Positions 63,597 to 64,000 of a stretch of DNA of 64,000 bases are shown here, one piece after another. The notes under the pieces were generated by a model that made no database searches, was not told the origin of the DNA, and saw nothing but the letters and a program-made list of their open reading frames with translations. This DNA comes from Scylla paramamosain. Taxonomy: Eukaryota; Arthropoda; Malacostraca; Decapoda; Portunidae. A program made the translations under genes and the position numbers. Each line of letters begins with the position of its first letter. Within the stretch, counting starts at the first letter, position 1. The stretch spans positions 6,751,962 through 6,815,961 of the forward strand of contig NC_087190.1 in NCBI RefSeq assembly GCF_035594125.1. Reading direction: 5' to 3'.

Positions 63597-64000
63597 TTCA
63601 CACAGGCACCTTCGCTTAGGGGGATCCTGAGGAGGGATTGGAGTGATAGGACAAGATAAAGATATGAAATTGTGATCGGAGCCCAACGGAGAAGAAAGGG
63701 TGACAGCATAAGCAGAAGGATGAGAGGTCAGGAAAAGGTCAAGAATGGGCGTATCTCCAAGACGGTCAGGAATACGAGTAAGGTGTTGCACCAATTGCTC
63801 TAGGTCATGGAAGATAGCAAAGTTGTAGGCTAGTTCACCAGGATTGTCAGTGAAGGGAGAGGAAGGCCAAAGCTGGTAGAGAACATTGAAGTCTCCAAGA
63901 ATGGAGATCTCTGCAAAAGGGAAGAGGGTCAGAATGTGCTCCACTTTGGAAGTTAAGTAGTCAAAGAAGTCAGAGGAGTTAGGAGAGAGGTATACAGCAC
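63597..64000 (-). pseudogene. LINE (family J) endonuclease fragment, runs off right edge
   Basis: On the minus strand from the window edge: [31 protein letters not shown] (with a 3-bp loss against the other copy) and [20 protein letters not shown], matching 48430-48030. It stops abruptly at 63597 in satellite. It lacks the RT and the 3' end, which is unusual for a simple LINE insertion. Confidence 0.85.

Overview
This is eukaryotic, gene-poor, repeat-dominated DNA. The mix of long dinucleotide and trinucleotide microsatellites, several non-LTR retrotransposon (LINE) families, BED-finger hAT transposons, a BEL/Pao LTR-retrotransposon remnant and a tRNA-derived SINE fits an arthropod, most likely a decapod crustacean. 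The host assignment is inference; no rRNA, mitochondrial or well-known host gene is present to confirm it. I see no confidently functional host protein-coding gene.

Layout. (1) 1-2700: the 5' part of a LINE on the minus strand with an open ORF1 and an unbroken endonuclease/RT ORF2 running off the left edge; this is the best-preserved element here. (2) 2876-38137: a very large inverted duplication. The left arm (about 2876-17785) and right arm (about 23213-38137) are each about 14.9 kb, run in opposite orientation, and flank a spacer of about 5.4 kb. In left-arm order each arm holds: three 5'-truncated LINE fragments with CTAGGTAA/(AC)n tails; the 5' end of a BED-finger hAT element with a 30-bp tandem repeat; about 3.1 kb of a 25-bp minisatellite; a SINE; a degenerate ~150-bp tandem repeat; a broken unidentified coding region; a 14-bp minisatellite; a TGTAACAC...GTGTTACA element (possible solo LTR); (AT)n tracts; a LINE 3' fragment; and a BEL/Pao fragment. 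(3) The spacer (17786-23212) carries the BEL/Pao gag part, a hAT transposase C-terminal part, and a third, direct-orientation copy of the hAT-5'/minisatellite block.

(4) 38138-44845: triplet microsatellites, a CR1-like LINE, then a broken hAT transposase followed by a BEL/Pao 5' piece. The last 1.8 kb is an inverted copy of spacer DNA at 18870-20740. (5) 44850-63595: a satellite array of ~95-bp monomers that in part is organised as a five-monomer (~475-bp) higher-order repeat. It is interrupted by a 2.9-kb LINE (45782-48680), a 0.3-kb insert ending in a perfect hairpin (50451-50762) and a 1-kb broken coding repeat (53391-54460), and contains a 2.3-kb block in reversed orientation (56721-59055) with a second inverted duplication. 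(6) 63597-64000: another piece of the same LINE family as in 45782-48680.

The window is therefore best read as heterochromatin-like or transposon-graveyard DNA shaped by LINE insertion into microsatellites, tandem-repeat expansion and repeated fold-back or inversion events. All boundaries are by eye and usually good to about 10-50 bp. Arm identity was only spot-checked.
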